Numbered from the stretch's first letter, positions 26,505 through 35,205 are shown. The stretch: DNA of 64,000 nt from Bacteroidales bacterium (GCA_021738535.1 JAIPBU010000001.1:134220-198219), one strand, 5' to 3'. Notes: generated by a model not told the origin, from the sequence alone. Program-made: numbers and translations.

Positions 26505-28939
26505 CAGAATCTTATTGTGAGCCTGGCGAGGTAATTAATAAAAGCCTGTGGAAAATAATATGCCCATGTATATTCTTGTCCATCAATATAATAATTACCA
26601 CCATAGGCATTATTTTCATATTCAGCATTAAAGAGATTATTAACCTGCAACTGAACAGAAATTTTTTCAATTCCTTTCAGTGAAAAGTTGTAATCCAGCC
26701 TAAGATTATTAACGAAATAAGGATCGATTACACGGTCTTCATTATTTGTATTGTCGAAATATTGTTTCCCTACATATTTACTTACGAGGTGTATTTCGAA
26801 TCTTTCCTTGGGAGACAGGGCAAGGTCACTGTTAATAATAACCTCCGGAGAATATGCAAGGCTGACATTACCAAGGTCTTTAACCATTGGCGTCTCTTCA
26901 CCGCTTGCAGAATTTATATTAATATAAGATTCCCTGAAATTATTTATCCTGTTTCTGCTCAAGGTGGCATTCATATCCCATTCCAGTATTTTCAGAGGTT
27001 TCACAGCAGCACTGAGCTCAATTCCCGTACGGTATGATTCATCAACATTGGTCATAATGGGATAGCCAACATCACTAAGCTCGCCAGTTGGTGCAAGCTG
27101 ATCATCATAATACATATAATAAAGGTTTACACCGGCCATAAAAAAGCTGCCGTTAAGGGTATAACCAGCCTCAATATCATATAATGTTTCCGGTTGTGGC
27201 ATTGCATCGGGATCGCCTTTGGCATCCTTGAAGTTAGCACGCGTAGGTTCCCTGTTTGCTACAGAAAATGAAAGAAAGGCATCCTGGTTAGGATCAATAT
27301 CGAAATAGATTCCTGTCTTGGGATTAAAGAAATTATAATTCTTATCGAGGACCAGTTCAAGCTGGTCATCATCTGTTCCATCCATTATATAACTGATGTT
27401 CCTGTACTGCAGGTCTGCAAAAATATTAATTCGCGGACTAATCATATAATCGGCCCTCAGGTAGCTATTGATTTCTCTTTTTGAAGAACTGTTGAAATAC
27501 CATTCATAACCCTTTTCTGTCCATCCCGGATATCTCATCCACAGCACCCTTCCAAAATGGTCACCTATATACTTATTTATACCTGCTCCCATGCTTAGTT
27601 TTAGTTTTTCCCCGGAATATTTCAGGCCGGCTATGCCTCCATAAAAATTATTAAGCAGCCATTTACGTCTTACAAGGTCAGTGGTTTCAAACAATATCGG
27701 ACCCATCATCCAGTTGGGCAGTCCATAAGCGGAAAGGGGCTGATCTTCCTTATACTGTTCAAAAAAGCCGGAACCATAGGTGAAGTGGTAAGCAGCATTC
27801 AACTCCAGGCTCTCAGTCAGCTCATTTCTGTACAGGACCTGCAGATGGTACTGCTTATAATTATCTTTCTGGTCTTTGTAGTATCTTTTATCCCCGAATG
27901 TGTCTGTATATTCACCGGCAGGATTATATGTCCGGGCTGTATCCAGTACTTCTGCAGGCACACCCCACCAGCTTATCCCTGTAATCTCTTCTCCGAGGAT
28001 CAAATTGGTTTTAAAGGTCCCTATCTTCGATTTATATAATCCCGTCAGGAACAGGGATCGGTGATCTGACCCGCTGTAGTCAATGTACCCGTCAGTAGTC
28101 AGTCCCGATAGTCTCAGGTCAAACTTAAACCTGTCATTAATAAGTCCTGACCCCACCTTGAATGTTCCCTTGAAAGTGTTAAAAGACCCTGCACTACTGC
28201 TTATCTCTGCATAGGGCTCATCAGAAGGCATCTCAGTCCGGAAATTAACACTCGCCCCGAAAGCAGCAGCTCCGTTTTTTGAAGTACCCACACCTCGCTG
28301 AACCTGTATATCCGAGACTGATGAAGCAAGGTCCGGCATATTGACCCAGAATACCTGCTGGGATTCAGGATCATTAATGGGTATACCGTCAATGGTAATA
28401 TTTATCCTGCTGGGGCCTGTACCCCTTATGCGAAAATTTGTGTACCCTAGCCCGGAACCTGCTTCAGAAGTCTGAACCAGAGAGGGCATTGAAGATAAAA
28501 GGTACGGAAGGTCGCGGCCGGTATTAAGCTTTTCTATCTCTTCGCTGTTAATTTCACTGTAAGCAACAGGAGTGTTCTTTGATGCCCGCGATCCAATAAC
28601 CATCACCTCATCGGCTTCATGCAATTTAATTTTAAGCCTGAATTCCAGGTCCAGGTCACTTTTAAGCTCTGCTACCCTGCTGCTCTTTTCGTATCCGAGG
28701 TATGATACTTCAATTACATAAACACCTGCCTTCAGTGGCTTAAAGCTGAATTGTCCCCTGCTATCGGTAGTAACACCAAGATAGGTATCCTCAATAAGCA
28801 CACTTGCTCCCGGTAAAGGGCTTCCATTTTCATCTGCAAGTACAGTTCCACTTATTATATATTTCTGATCTTCTCCTGATGCACTTACAGGAATTACAAA
28901 AACAAGTAAAGTTGATAAAACGAATAAGATTTTTTTCAT
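26504..28939 (-). CDS. TonB-dependent outer-membrane receptor, probably for thiamine
   Basis: An 811-aa protein with a signal peptide (about 1-20), a CarboxypepD_reg-like domain (about 27-110: ISGTVLADENGSPLPGASVL), a TonB plug (about 115-235: GTGPSRINITIDGIPINDPE) and a long beta barrel ending in Phe (RLTIRF), as outer-membrane proteins do. Transport of thiamine is inferred from the TPP riboswitch in its leader and the downstream PnuC-type gene. A hairpin next to its ATG may switch translation. Confidence 0.92.
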   Translation of the reverse strand: MKKILFVLSTLLVFVIPVSASGEDQKYIISGTVLADENGSPLPGASVLIEDTYLGVTTDSRGQFSFKPLKAGVYVIEVSYLGYEKSSRVAELKSDLDLEFRLKIKLHEADEVMVIGSRASKNTPVAYSEINSEEIEKLNTGRDLPYLLSSMPSLVQTSEAGSGLGYTNFRIRGTGPSRINITIDGIPINDPESQQVFWVNMPDLASSVSDIQVQRGVGTSKNGAAAFGASVNFRTEMPSDEPYAEISSSAGSFNTFKGTFKVGSGLINDRFKFDLRLSGLTTDGYIDYSGSDHRSLFLTGLYKSKIGTFKTNLILGEEITGISWWGVPAEVLDTARTYNPAGEYTDTFGDKRYYKDQKDNYKQYHLQVLYRNELTESLELNAAYHFTYGSGFFEQYKEDQPLSAYGLPNWMMGPILFETTDLVRRKWLLNNFYGGIAGLKYSGEKLKLSMGAGINKYIGDHFGRVLWMRYPGWTEKGYEWYFNSSSKREINSYLRADYMISPRINIFADLQYRNISYIMDGTDDDQLELVLDKNYNFFNPKTGIYFDIDPNQDAFLSFSVANREPTRANFKDAKGDPDAMPQPETLYDIEAGYTLNGSFFMAGVNLYYMYYDDQLAPTGELSDVGYPIMTNVDESYRTGIELSAAVKPLKILEWDMNATLSRNRINNFRESYININSASGEETPMVKDLGNVSLAYSPEVIINSDLALSPKERFEIHLVSKYVGKQYFDNTNNEDRVIDPYFVNNLRLDYNFSLKGIEKISVQLQVNNLFNAEYENNAYGGNYYIDGQEYTWAYYFPQAFINYLARLTIRF

Positions 28940-28941
28940 TG

Positions 28942-28974
28942 TCTTTTGATTTAATGTTCTGTAAAATCAAAAGA
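28942..28974 (-). promoter_or_regulatory. 11-bp perfect hairpin next to the receptor start codon
   Basis: In the mRNA sense, TCTTTTGATTT (28974-28964) pairs with AAATCAAAAGA (28952-28942) around an 11-nt loop. The stem ends 2 nt from the ATG and no U run follows, so it looks like a translation-blocking expression platform rather than a terminator. Confidence 0.65.
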
Positions 28975-28984
28975 ATGAGGTCTC

Positions 28985-29060
28985 TCTTTTTCCTACGGCG
29001 GCATTATCCACATCAGGTACAGAGGGTATGATCTCAGCCTGTCATTTAAGGCACCCCATA
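28985..29060 (-). ncRNA. TPP (thiamine pyrophosphate) riboswitch
   Basis: The minus-strand leader has the hallmark blocks in order: GGGGTGCC (from 29057), GGCTGAGATCATACCC with the invariant CTGAGA (29037-29032), then ACCTGATGTGGATAATGCC (from 29018) and a closing GTAGGA (28996-28991). These form the pyrimidine and pyrophosphate sensor helices of the THI element. High TPP should switch off the receptor-transporter operon. P1 is weak by eye, so the ends are approximate. Confidence 0.93.
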
Positions 29061-29072
29061 ATTTTGATATTT

Positions 29073-29104
29073 CAAAGGTAATAATATAATGATATGTCTG
29101 CAAA
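29073..29104 (-). promoter_or_regulatory. Promoter of the riboswitch-receptor operon
   Basis: On the minus strand, TTTG at 29104-29101 and TACCTTTG at 29080-29073 are separated by 20 nt, matching the Bacteroidetes -33/-7 consensus. Transcription would start about 10 nt before the first conserved riboswitch block. Confidence 0.7.
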
Positions 29105-29139
29105 TGTGTCCCTGGTTATATGGTTTACAAAAGATTTCT

Positions 29140-29147
29140 TACTTTTG
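29140..29147 (+). promoter_or_regulatory. -7 box (TACTTTTG) for the 29178 gene
   Basis: A perfect TAnnTTTG match, 30 nt before the ATG at 29178, divergent from the riboswitch promoter. Confidence 0.5.
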
Positions 29148-29177
29148 TCACGCAATTTTTTTTGCAGGGGGTAGAAA

Positions 29178-29597
29178 ATGGAATATTTACTTAAGAAACT
29201 TAACTACAGGAAACAAGACAGGATCTGTATTTTAAACAGCAATAACGGTTTTATTGAAGAAATTAACAGGGCAGTCCCGGGGATTAAGATTGACAAACAG
29301 ATTGATCCCAAGTATTTATACGACTTCTGCATTGTTTTTGTGAGGAGCTTTACTGACCTCAGGGAAGCAGCCCCTCAGAGCATACACAACCTGTCAGAAG
29401 ATGGCATTCTCTGGTTTGCCTACCCAAAAAAAAGTTCAAATAAATATGAATCAGAAATCAGCAGGGACCATGGCTGGGACCTGGTAAATTCTCATGGCTT
29501 CAGACCTGTCAGGCAGGTATCAATTGATAAGGACTGGACTGCAATCAGGTTCAGGAATACAAGGTTTATTAACAGAAACAGGTCACAGGCTGGTTAA
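29178..29597 (+). CDS. Conserved protein of unknown function (DUF3052-like)
   Basis: A 139-aa soluble protein without signal or membrane segments. It has a Rossmann-like alternation (RICILNSNNGFIEEI, then FCIVFVRSFTDL and GILWFAYPKKSS) and a conserved-looking RDHGWDLVNSHGFRPVRQVS block ending in WTAIRFR. It resembles small DUF3052-type proteins with a methyltransferase-like fold but lacking the SAM motif; I have no function for it. Its stop overlaps the convergent M1 peptidase stop by 4 bp. Confidence 0.82.
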   Translation: MEYLLKKLNYRKQDRICILNSNNGFIEEINRAVPGIKIDKQIDPKYLYDFCIVFVRSFTDLREAAPQSIHNLSEDGILWFAYPKKSSNKYESEISRDHGWDLVNSHGFRPVRQVSIDKDWTAIRFRNTRFINRNRSQAG

Positions 29598-31183
29598 TGT
29601 TCACCGAACAATAACTTAACCTCTGGATCCGGAACTATATCCAGGGGTGGTGCTTTAGACTCGAATACAAAGGTTTGTATCCTTTCATCAACTTTTATTT
29701 TGTGCATCTTTTTACCATTAAGGGTAGAAATTTCAAGCTCTAGCGGAAACTTATACACATGCTTTTCCTGCTTTTGTTCAACAAGAAGTGAAAGTTCATC
29801 TTTCCTGTTATTATAGGTCCAGCTGAGTTCCAGCTCCGGGTGACCTGTAATATAAAGCCACTGGTAAAAGAAATCATCGAGGTCCTTACCTGATACGTCC
29901 TCGAGCGTATTAATAAAATCATCAGTCAGGGCATTCCTGTTCCTGTAGCGTGCATAGTAAGTCTGTAGGCACCTCCAGAACATATCATCTCCCATCTCAT
30001 TTTTTAACATATGAAGTACCCATGCACCTTTCTGATAAGAATAGGCACTAAGCAGGTTCATAAAGTCAAAAATTGATGTATCCACTACTGCCCCCGGGTT
30101 ACGTTTATCGGCAGCAATAACCCTTTGCCTCGACATATTCATAACCGCTTTCAGTTTCCGGGGCCCGTCTTTATGCCCCTGGTAAAGGGCTGTCAGGTAA
30201 GTGGCAAATCCTTCACTCAGCCATACATGGTGCCAGTCGTTTTCAGTAACAGAGTTCCCAAACCACTGGTGGGCAATCTCGTGGGCAATAAGTCTTTCAG
30301 CGCGTCCTTCACCGGTAACCGATCGCTCCGAATAAAAAATACACCCGGCATTTTCCATTCCTCCAAAAATGGTTTTTGACTGGACATTTGCAAGCTTCTC
30401 ATATGCATAAGGACCAATTTTTTCACTATACCAGGTAAAAGGATCAACAGCTACTGAATAATCTGAAAAACCCTCAAGCCTGTCCTCCGGGAAAATGTAT
30501 GACCAGATTTTTGTTCCTGCAACATTCCCGGCAAGACGGATAGCAAAGCGCGCAACTCCTATAACCATTACTTTAGTGGGGATACTGATCTCTTCTTTCC
30601 AGTGCGTAAGCTTAATACCTTCAGGCAATACACTTTCTTCATAGAGATAACCGTTGGCCACTACTTTATACTTTTCAGGGGCATAAACAATAAAATCAAC
30701 ATAGGCCTTATCGGATGGGTGATCAACACAGGGCAACCAGTTATGAGCCCGGTCGGGCCAGTTATCCGCAAAAAAAGTTCTGTCGCCATGCCTGTTATTT
30801 GATATAATCAGTCCGTCTGCCGGTATACCCTGGTACAGTACCAGCAGGCGCGTTGTTGAACCCTCTGATTTGTTTTCCGGCAAAGTAATACTCAGCCTGT
30901 CATCCTTATGATCCCAAGAAGCCGGCTTACCATCCACTCTTACTTCTTCCACTTCCATGCCTTTGCCATCCACACCCTGCTCTTTAAGATCAAGTCTGAT
31001 AATCCCGGAGCCTGCAGTATGTTTAAGAAGGATTCTTGCCTCTCCCCTGATAAGGTCGTAGCTATCCGATAAATACACGGTAAACTTATAGTGCTGAACA
31101 TCTATATGGTTAACAGGATATCGGTCAGTTGCGGACAGACCGTATGAAATGACAATAAATAATAAGCAGCAGAGTATTCTCAT
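29594..31183 (-). CDS. M1 family zinc aminopeptidase, short form, exported
   Basis: A 529-aa protein with a signal peptide (about 1-18). The substrate loop GGMENAG (274-280) and zinc site HEIAH (301-305) with downstream Glu324 in WLSEGFATY are intact, so it should be active. It ends after a short region past the catalytic domain and lacks the large C-terminal helical domain of full-length M1 enzymes (commonly 600-900 aa). It probably trims N-terminal residues from periplasmic peptides. A near-consensus TATCTTTA lies at 31216-31209 upstream. Confidence 0.92.
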   Translation of the reverse strand: MRILCCLLFIVISYGLSATDRYPVNHIDVQHYKFTVYLSDSYDLIRGEARILLKHTAGSGIIRLDLKEQGVDGKGMEVEEVRVDGKPASWDHKDDRLSITLPENKSEGSTTRLLVLYQGIPADGLIISNNRHGDRTFFADNWPDRAHNWLPCVDHPSDKAYVDFIVYAPEKYKVVANGYLYEESVLPEGIKLTHWKEEISIPTKVMVIGVARFAIRLAGNVAGTKIWSYIFPEDRLEGFSDYSVAVDPFTWYSEKIGPYAYEKLANVQSKTIFGGMENAGCIFYSERSVTGEGRAERLIAHEIAHQWFGNSVTENDWHHVWLSEGFATYLTALYQGHKDGPRKLKAVMNMSRQRVIAADKRNPGAVVDTSIFDFMNLLSAYSYQKGAWVLHMLKNEMGDDMFWRCLQTYYARYRNRNALTDDFINTLEDVSGKDLDDFFYQWLYITGHPELELSWTYNNRKDELSLLVEQKQEKHVYKFPLELEISTLNGKKMHKIKVDERIQTFVFESKAPPLDIVPDPEVKLLFGEH

Positions 31184-31268
31184 TGTTCCGGGTTTTGCAT
31201 TATAAACGTAAAGATATATATTTTACAAAACCCTCTGATGAAAATCAGATATGAGACTTAATAATTTA

Positions 31269-31286
31269 ATACCTTTGCATAGGTAT
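31269..31286 (+). promoter_or_regulatory. Promoter box TACCTTTG within an inverted repeat, upstream of DUF4290-murA
   Basis: The -7 box at 31270-31277 is embedded in ATACCT-(6 nt)-AGGTAT (31269-31274 and 31281-31286). It leaves a leader of about 155-160 nt before the ATG at 31442. The dyad over the promoter suggests a regulator site. Confidence 0.5.
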
Positions 31287-31313
31287 GCATATCTTCTAAA
31301 TAAAATTTCGCGG

Positions 31314-31343
31314 GTGGTCACAGGAAATTTCTTCTCTGACCGC
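31314..31343 (+). other. Imperfect hairpin in the DUF4290-murA leader
   Basis: GGTCA (31316-31320) pairs with TGACC (31337-31341), extended by A-T and G-C pairs with one C-C mismatch inside and a G-C and G-T pair outside. It is directly followed by a 12-codon open frame (31347-31385). It could be a structured leader; the function is unknown. Confidence 0.4.
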
Positions 31344-31441
31344 GCAATGAAAGCACTTTATGAACTGGAATTCATAAAAGAATAAATAAATTGCTTACTT
31401 CATTACAGTTAAAATACTTAGATTTGTAGAAAATTATTTTA

Positions 31442-32065
31442 ATGAATCACGATTATAACACTCAGAGAAAGAGGATGGCACTGCCTGAATACGGCAGGAA
31501 TATTCAGAAAATGGTTGATTTTATCAAAACCATTGAAGACAGGGATGAACGTACCCGTGCGGCACGATCTGTAATAAAAATCATGGGAAACCTTAATCCC
31601 AACTTAAGGGATTCCGGCGACATCAAACATAAGCTGTGGGACCATCTGACAATAATAGCCAATTTTGAGCTGGATATTGACTCACCTTATCCTCCGCCTG
31701 AAAAAGAAACACTTTATGAAAAGCCCAATGAGATAGGCTATAAAAAGGGTGAAGTAAAATACCTGCATTACGGCAGGGTAATTGAAATGATGATAGAAGA
31801 AGCCTGTAAAATGGAAAAAGATGAACGAAGAGATTATCTTACTATTCTCATTGCCAACCAGATGAAAAAAGCTTCTGCTACATGGAACAAAAGCCAGGTG
31901 AATGATGATGTTATAATAAGCGATCTAAAATTCCTTTCCAAAGATGAGCTGATTGTTCCCGAGGGAACAAAACTGCTCGACATAAAAGATCTTCTTGGTC
32001 CGAAGAAAAAGAAACAGGGCAAACAGAATAAACATCACAAGAAAAAATACCACTCAAGGCGCTAA
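31442..32065 (+). CDS. DUF4290 family protein
   Basis: A 207-aa protein conserved in Bacteroidetes directly upstream of murA. It begins MNHDYNTQRKRMALPEYGRN and is mainly helical, with LWDHLTIIANFELDIDSPYP and HYGRVIEMMIEEACKM blocks and a very basic Lys/His tail (about 189-207) that could bind RNA or membranes. No signal peptide. The TAATG overlap with murA implies coupled translation and a possible link to peptidoglycan precursor synthesis (inference). Function unknown. Confidence 0.88.
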   Translation: MNHDYNTQRKRMALPEYGRNIQKMVDFIKTIEDRDERTRAARSVIKIMGNLNPNLRDSGDIKHKLWDHLTIIANFELDIDSPYPPPEKETLYEKPNEIGYKKGEVKYLHYGRVIEMMIEEACKMEKDERRDYLTILIANQMKKASATWNKSQVNDDVIISDLKFLSKDELIVPEGTKLLDIKDLLGPKKKKQGKQNKHHKKKYHSRR

Positions 32066-33372
32066 TGAGCAAATTCGTTATTGAAGGCGGTCACAAACTT
32101 AAAGGCAGCATAGAACCCCAGGGTGCAAAAAATGAAGCTTTACAGGTTATTTGTGGCACCCTGCTCACTGACAAAGAGGTTATTATTAATAACATTCCTG
32201 ATATCAGGGATGTTAATAAGCTTATTGAACTTATCGCCTGTCTTGGCTCAGAGGTAAAAGAGTTAAAAAAAGGCTCATATTCATTCAGGGCAGTTAATAT
32301 TGATCCGGGTTACCTGGAAACAGCTGAATATGTTGAACAAAGCGCATCCCTCAGGGGATCGGTAATGATTATGGGACCCCTGCTGGCAAGGTTTGGTCGT
32401 GCAAGTATGCCTCGTCCCGGTGGTGATAAGATTGGAAGGAGAAAAGTAGATACACACTTTACCGGGTTCCAGAACCTTGGTGCCACTTTTGAATATAACT
32501 CCCGCAATTCATTTTATACAGTAAGCTCTGACAGGCTCACGGGTACCTATATGCACCTGGATGAAGCATCAGTGACAGGTACAGCTAATATAATCATGGC
32601 TGCTACTCTTGCAAAGGGAAAAACAAGCATCTATAATGCGGCCTGCGAACCCTATGTCCAACAGCTGTGTCACATGCTGGTAAGTATGGGAGCCAGGATA
32701 AGTGGTATCGGATCTAACCTGCTTCATATTGAAGGTGTGGAAAGCCTCGGGGGCTGTAAACACAGAATACTGCCCGATATGATAGAAACCGGATCATTTA
32801 TTGGTATGGCCGCCCTGACAGGCTCAGAACTGACAATTAAAAACGTATCTTATAATAACCTGGGCATAATACCTTATTCCTTCAGGAGAATGGGTATACA
32901 TATCGAAAAAAAAGACGATGATATTTTCATTCCTTCACAAACATGCTACGAGATAGAAACCTATATTGACGGGTCAATAATGACAATATCGGATGCCATA
33001 TGGCCGGGTCTGACACCTGACCTGTTAAGCGTTTTCCTTGTTGTTGCCACACAGGCAAAAGGATCAGTGCTGATACACCAGAAAATGTTCGAGAGCAGGC
33101 TCTTCTTTGTTGATAAACTGATAGATATGGGAGCACAGATAATCCTGTGTGATCCCCACCGGGCAACGGTGATCGGGCTCGAAAGAAAATTCAGACTGAA
33201 AGGTACAGTTATGTCATCACCGGATATAAGGGCGGGAGTGGCTTTGCTGATAGCAGCTTTATCAGCTGAAGGAACCAGCACAATCCATAACGTTGAACAG
33301 ATAGACCGGGGGTATGAAAACATTGAAGCAAGACTCAATGCACTGGGCGCCAAAATAGAGAGGATTACGTAA
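32065..33372 (+). CDS. murA: UDP-N-acetylglucosamine 1-carboxyvinyltransferase
   Basis: The 435-aa MurA transfers enolpyruvate from PEP to UDP-GlcNAc, the first committed step of peptidoglycan synthesis. It has the N-terminal GGHKLKGSIEPQGAKNEAL block and the active-site loop GPLLARFGRASMPRPGG followed by Asp121 (codon 32425-32427), where many bacteria have the fosfomycin-reactive Cys. Cys-to-Asp enzymes stay active but are insensitive to fosfomycin in other species, so intrinsic resistance is likely. It overlaps the DUF4290 gene by one base. Confidence 0.95.
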   Translation: MSKFVIEGGHKLKGSIEPQGAKNEALQVICGTLLTDKEVIINNIPDIRDVNKLIELIACLGSEVKELKKGSYSFRAVNIDPGYLETAEYVEQSASLRGSVMIMGPLLARFGRASMPRPGGDKIGRRKVDTHFTGFQNLGATFEYNSRNSFYTVSSDRLTGTYMHLDEASVTGTANIIMAATLAKGKTSIYNAACEPYVQQLCHMLVSMGARISGIGSNLLHIEGVESLGGCKHRILPDMIETGSFIGMAALTGSELTIKNVSYNNLGIIPYSFRRMGIHIEKKDDDIFIPSQTCYEIETYIDGSIMTISDAIWPGLTPDLLSVFLVVATQAKGSVLIHQKMFESRLFFVDKLIDMGAQIILCDPHRATVIGLERKFRLKGTVMSSPDIRAGVALLIAALSAEGTSTIHNVEQIDRGYENIEARLNALGAKIERIT

Positions 33373-33592
33373 CGAGACCAGCCACAACCTTAACTTATAT
33401 TTAACATTATCACCTCAAGCACTCATCGCTTCTGATCCTCATAGCTAATGCAAAGGGTATAAAAACTAATAATTAGATTGTTATTTGTATGTGAATAATA
33501 GATACCCTTACTTCGCATTTAGAATTGAGGGCTAGATAACCAAAAGTATATTTCAGTAAATAAACATTTAAACACAATAAAAATTTTTTACT

Positions 33593-34051
33593 ATGCTTAA
33601 AATCAAGAAAACAGTAGTTTTATTATTGACCGTATTTTTTTGTGGTACCGCCACTTATGCACAGACACAAACAGGCGATAAAGTGTCGGACAAGGAAATA
33701 AAGCAGTTTGTTTCTGCAGTAAAAAAAGTACAGGTCATCAACCAGGCATCACAGCAAAAAATGATGAAGGCTGTGGAAAATTCCGGACTTGACAGACAAC
33801 GGTTTAACGAGATCTACGTTGCCATGCAGGACCCGGATACTGATGTTGATTCCAGCGACGAAGAGATGGAGAAATTCAACAAGGCCAACACAGAGATTGT
33901 AAAAATTCAGACTGAGGCCGAGCAGGAATTGAAAAAGGAAATCCTTGACCAGAATCTGACTATAGAACGTTACCAGGAGATAACCATGCAGCTGCAGAAC
34001 GATCCTGAACTTATGCAAAAAGTCCAGGCGCTTATTCAGGAAAACGGTTAA
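33593..34051 (+). CDS. DUF4168 family secreted protein
   Basis: A 152-aa protein with signal peptide (about 1-23, VVLLLTVFFCGTATYA). The mature part is almost entirely helical and charged, with SDKEIKQFVSAVKKVQVIN near the start and RYQEITMQLQNDPELMQKVQ near the end, matching the DUF4168 pattern. It is probably a small periplasmic helical protein of unknown function. It is monocistronic and ends at a strong terminator (34073-34108). Confidence 0.88.
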   Translation: MLKIKKTVVLLLTVFFCGTATYAQTQTGDKVSDKEIKQFVSAVKKVQVINQASQQKMMKAVENSGLDRQRFNEIYVAMQDPDTDVDSSDEEMEKFNKANTEIVKIQTEAEQELKKEILDQNLTIERYQEITMQLQNDPELMQKVQALIQENG

Positions 34052-34072
34052 AGAATAATGCTGGCATTTTTT

Positions 34073-34108
34073 AAAAGGGTGTAGAATTTCTGCACCCTTT
34101 TAATTTTT
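34073..34108 (+). terminator. Rho-independent terminator after the DUF4168 gene
   Basis: AAAAGGGTG (34073-34081) pairs with CACCCTTTT (34093-34101) and is followed by AATTTTTG. The inner AGAA/TTCT bases extend the stem. Confidence 0.85.
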
Positions 34109-34261
34109 GCCTCCCTTCACCATACAAGGTTAATCATACCAAAGGTAGCTTCCGATTCAGTCAGGAAAACATTGTGCCGAGTACACTATATCAGCTTACA
34201 CTGCCTTGCAGTTAAGGCTAATTATATTAACTTGTGGAGTGAAACATAGAAAAAATGTATA

Positions 34262-34657
34262 ATGGCAAAAAAAGACAGCAGAATAAAAGAAATTCACACT
34301 CCTGAGGGTCCTGAGCCTAAAGGGCATTATTCACAGTCAGTTCAGTTTAACGATACAATATATGTGTCGGGACAACTGGCAATCAACCCATTCACCGGTG
34401 AAATAATTGAAGGAGGGATTGAAGAACAGGCACTCCGGGTTCTGAATAATATTGAAGCAATACTTAAAGCCTCGGGATCCGGCAAAAACAAAATACTCAA
34501 AACAACAGTTTACATATCAGATATGAACAACTGGCCGGCAGTGAATGAGGTATACAAGAAATTCTTCGGCAAAAATAAACCTGCCAGAGCAGTCGTTCCA
34601 ACAAATGAACTGCATTATGATGTACTGGTTGAGATCGATGCAATAGCAGCTGTTTGA
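34262..34657 (+). CDS. RidA family reactive intermediate deaminase
   Basis: A 131-aa YjgF/YER057c/UK114 protein that hydrolyses reactive enamine/imine intermediates formed by PLP enzymes. It shows GHYSQSVQFNDTIYVSGQL, the signature KPARAVVPTNEL with the substrate-binding Arg, and a terminal VEIDAIAAV with the conserved Glu. It forms trimers in known members. It stands alone, followed by the convergent OsmC gene. Confidence 0.93.
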   Translation: MAKKDSRIKEIHTPEGPEPKGHYSQSVQFNDTIYVSGQLAINPFTGEIIEGGIEEQALRVLNNIEAILKASGSGKNKILKTTVYISDMNNWPAVNEVYKKFFGKNKPARAVVPTNELHYDVLVEIDAIAAV

Positions 34658-34683
34658 TCCTGTTATACAGGTCCTGAGAATAT

Positions 34684-35097
34684 CTATTTACCTGATTCAG
34701 TGGAATCCAGGTTTGTGATTGCAGTTATTTCAGGTGGCTCTTTAAGATGTCTTTTTACAGTACAGAGATCCATGGCATTAATGATGGCATTTCTGTATTT
34801 CAACGGAAAATCATCCGGCAAAATGGCTTCAAGTTCAATATGGTCTATCAGCCTGGTATCAGGATTAAAATTATGACGCTGGATAATCCTTACTTTACTG
34901 GAATCAATTCCCCTCTTATCACAAAATGATTTTACATAGATACCTGCACAGGTGCCAATGGAGGCAAGAAAAAGACTGAAGGGTTCAGGCGCCGATTCGT
35001 TACCCCCGCCCCTTCTTGACTGATCAGTCTTTATTACCGAACCATTTATCCTGGCATTTACTTTTTTATTTTCTTCAAAATATACTTCTAATTCCAT
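34684..35097 (-). CDS. OsmC family peroxide-reducing protein
   Basis: A 137-aa OsmC/Ohr-fold protein. Two catalytic-type cysteines are present, Cys50 in ASIGTCAG and Cys112 in AMDLCTV, plus an extra Cys59. Such proteins reduce organic hydroperoxides using dithiols. It is divergent from the grpE-dnaJ unit, sharing a 248-bp regulatory gap with a prominent hairpin at 35161-35205. Confidence 0.87.
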   Translation of the reverse strand: MELEVYFEENKKVNARINGSVIKTDQSRRGGGNESAPEPFSLFLASIGTCAGIYVKSFCDKRGIDSSKVRIIQRHNFNPDTRLIDHIELEAILPDDFPLKYRNAIINAMDLCTVKRHLKEPPEITAITNLDSTESGK

Positions 35098-35160
35098 ATT
35101 TATTATCTGCTCTGTTATTTAATTTAATCCTTAAATCTACTAACAATAAATTATCATTTT

Positions 35161-35205
35161 GGTTCTGTTGAATCTTACAGCATAAATTTATGTTGTAACA
35201 GGACC
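35161..35205. promoter_or_regulatory. Large imperfect hairpin in the osmC-grpE divergent region
   Basis: The outer arms GGTTCTGTT (35161-35169) and AACAGGACC (35197-35205) pair with one G-T wobble. The inner arms ACAGCATAAA (35177-35186) and TTTATGTTGT (35187-35196) also pair with one wobble. A 7-nt bulge separates them on one side. It is not the CIRCE sequence and no T run follows. Confidence 0.55.

Noticed and set aside
35161-35205. CIRCE heat-shock operator upstream of grpE
   Set aside because: The hairpin arms do not match TTAGCACTC-N9-GAGTGCTAA.
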